Below, in pieces: positions 14,299 to 15,042 of a DNA stretch of 15,042 nucleotides. Under the pieces are notes generated by a model, which saw only the letters and a program-made list of their open reading frames with translations, had not been told where the DNA came from and ran no database searches. Where the stretch lies: the NCBI GenBank assembly GCA_030731635.1, contig JANQTR010000144.1, positions 1 to 15,042 on the forward strand, given 5' to 3'. A program made the translations under genes and the position numbers. Each line of letters opens with the position of its first letter. Within the stretch, counting starts at the first letter, position 1. The stretch is from Erythrobacter sp. (GTDB lineage Bacteria; Pseudomonadota; Alphaproteobacteria; Sphingomonadales; Sphingomonadaceae).

Positions 14299-15042
14299 TC
14301 AGGCATTGCCGACCACAAAACACGCCGCCGCCATCAGCGCACCCGCCCAGCGGTTCGACCGGAAGCGGGCGAGCGGGTTGGCCGCATCCTGCGGGTCAAG
14401 CGTTGCCAACTGCCACGCCAGATGCACCGCCACCGGCACCAACGCCAACAGCGCCAGAGGATCGGGGCGGTAGAGCCAGAACCCCAGCGCCCACAACCCG
14501 ATCGCCCCGGCGTAAAACCCCGCAATCCCCGCCTGCACTCGCGCGCCCATCGCCAAGGCTGACGAACGAATGCCGACCATGGCATCATCCTCACGGTCTT
14601 GTAGCGCATAGATCGTGTCGTAACCGATCACCCAGCAGATGCACCCTGCATAGACCGCCGCCAATGCATCCCAGTTGTCCCAGCGCAGCTGCGCCCAGCC
14701 GACCAGCAACCCCCAGTTGAATACCATCCCCAGCCACGCCTGCGGCCACCAGGTGATCCGCTTCATGAACGGATAGGCCGCCACCAGCGCAAGGCTGCCG
14801 AGCGCCACCAACTGCGCTTCGAGCCGCAGTTGCAGCAGCACGACAAGGCCCACGAGGCACAGCGCCAGCAGCCAGCCCCATGCCATGCGCTTCGATACTC
14901 GCCCGCTCGCTACCGGGCGCAGCGACGTGCGCGCGACCTGCCGGTCAAGATCAGCGTCGATGATGTCGTTATAAACGCAGCCCGCCCCGCGCATCGCGAC
15001 GGCGCCAATTAGCAGCCAGCCAAGCAGCACCCACTGCCCCCC
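14299..15042 (-). CDS. ubiA: 4-hydroxybenzoate polyprenyltransferase, C-terminal part (5' end outside window)
   Basis: This integral membrane enzyme attaches a polyprenyl chain to 4-hydroxybenzoate in ubiquinone synthesis. The frame is open through the window edge, so the N-terminus (perhaps 50-60 residues) is missing and no start codon belongs to the visible part. Both Asp-rich, Mg-prenyl-diphosphate-binding motifs are present: NDIIDADLDRQVARTSLRP (starting at about 14970 and reading down) and YDTIYALQDREDD (about 14622 to 14584). The combination VAMRGAGCVYND and YDTIYALQDRED is specific for UbiA rather than for heme O or chlorophyll synthases. Several hydrophobic helices separate and follow the motifs. 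The TGA at 14299-14301 is 12 bases before the SRAP start. I am very confident in the family and confident in UbiA itself. Confidence 0.93.
   Translation of the reverse strand, partial: GGQWVLLGWLLIGAVAMRGAGCVYNDIIDADLDRQVARTSLRPVASGRVSKRMAWGWLLALCLVGLVVLLQLRLEAQLVALGSLALVAAYPFMKRITWWPQAWLGMVFNWGLLVGWAQLRWDNWDALAAVYAGCICWVIGYDTIYALQDREDDAMVGIRSSALAMGARVQAGIAGFYAGAIGLWALGFWLYRPDPLALLALVPVAVHLAWQLATLDPQDAANPLARFRSNRWAGALMAAACFVVGNA

Noticed and set aside
13234..14562. A 442-codon + strand frame spanning the VOC, SRAP and ubiA region
   Set aside because: It runs out of frame through the VOC gene and antisense to SRAP and ubiA, and has a low-complexity Arg/His/Pro composition. It is a shadow.
1..15042. 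Signs of a mobile island, defence system or prophage
   Set aside because: I found no integrase, transposase, terminal repeats, tRNA edge, restriction or toxin genes. The genes read as ordinary chromosomal content of one style throughout.

Overview
The window looks like chromosomal DNA from a GC-rich alphaproteobacterium, most likely of the order Sphingomonadales (Sphingomonadaceae/Erythrobacteraceae). I infer this from the class I lysyl-tRNA synthetase, the Trp/Arg-rich RcnB-like protein, the ABC-2 permease/M1 peptidase fusion and the overall protein style; I made no database comparison. The region is densely coded. Every intergenic gap is under 150 bases, so no stretch over 300 bases lacks a gene. 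I see no tRNA, rRNA, IS element, CRISPR array, attachment site or phage gene.

Layout, left to right: (1) the 3' end of an RcnB-family periplasmic protein (+) with a clean intrinsic terminator; (2) a 2OG-Fe(II) prolyl-4-hydroxylase-like oxygenase (+); (3) a convergent minus-strand pair, lysS (class I LysRS) followed by a DUF1003 membrane protein; (4) a membrane-bound GGDEF diguanylate cyclase (+), divergent from lysS; (5) a DinG/XPD-like Fe-S helicase overlapping a SixA-type histidine phosphatase by an ATGA junction (+); (6) a minus-strand operon of an ABC ATPase and a 1199-residue protein that joins two ABC-2 permease halves to an M1-like zinc peptidase domain; (7) soxR (-), divergent from a small VOC/glyoxalase-fold gene (+), with a near-canonical SoxR box between them; (8) a convergent minus-strand unit, ubiA (5' end outside the window) followed by an SRAP (YedK/HMCES-type) gene.

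Functional themes: core functions are lysyl-tRNA charging and ubiquinone prenylation. DNA maintenance is represented by the Fe-S helicase and the abasic-site SRAP protein. Signalling is represented by the diguanylate cyclase and the SixA phosphatase. A redox-sensing switch (SoxR) probably controls the VOC protein. The most unusual unit is the ABC-permease/metallopeptidase fusion with its own ATPase. Its predicted topology places the peptidase domain on the periplasmic face, tethered to the transporter. The family itself is not new to me as an architecture, but I know of no established substrate.
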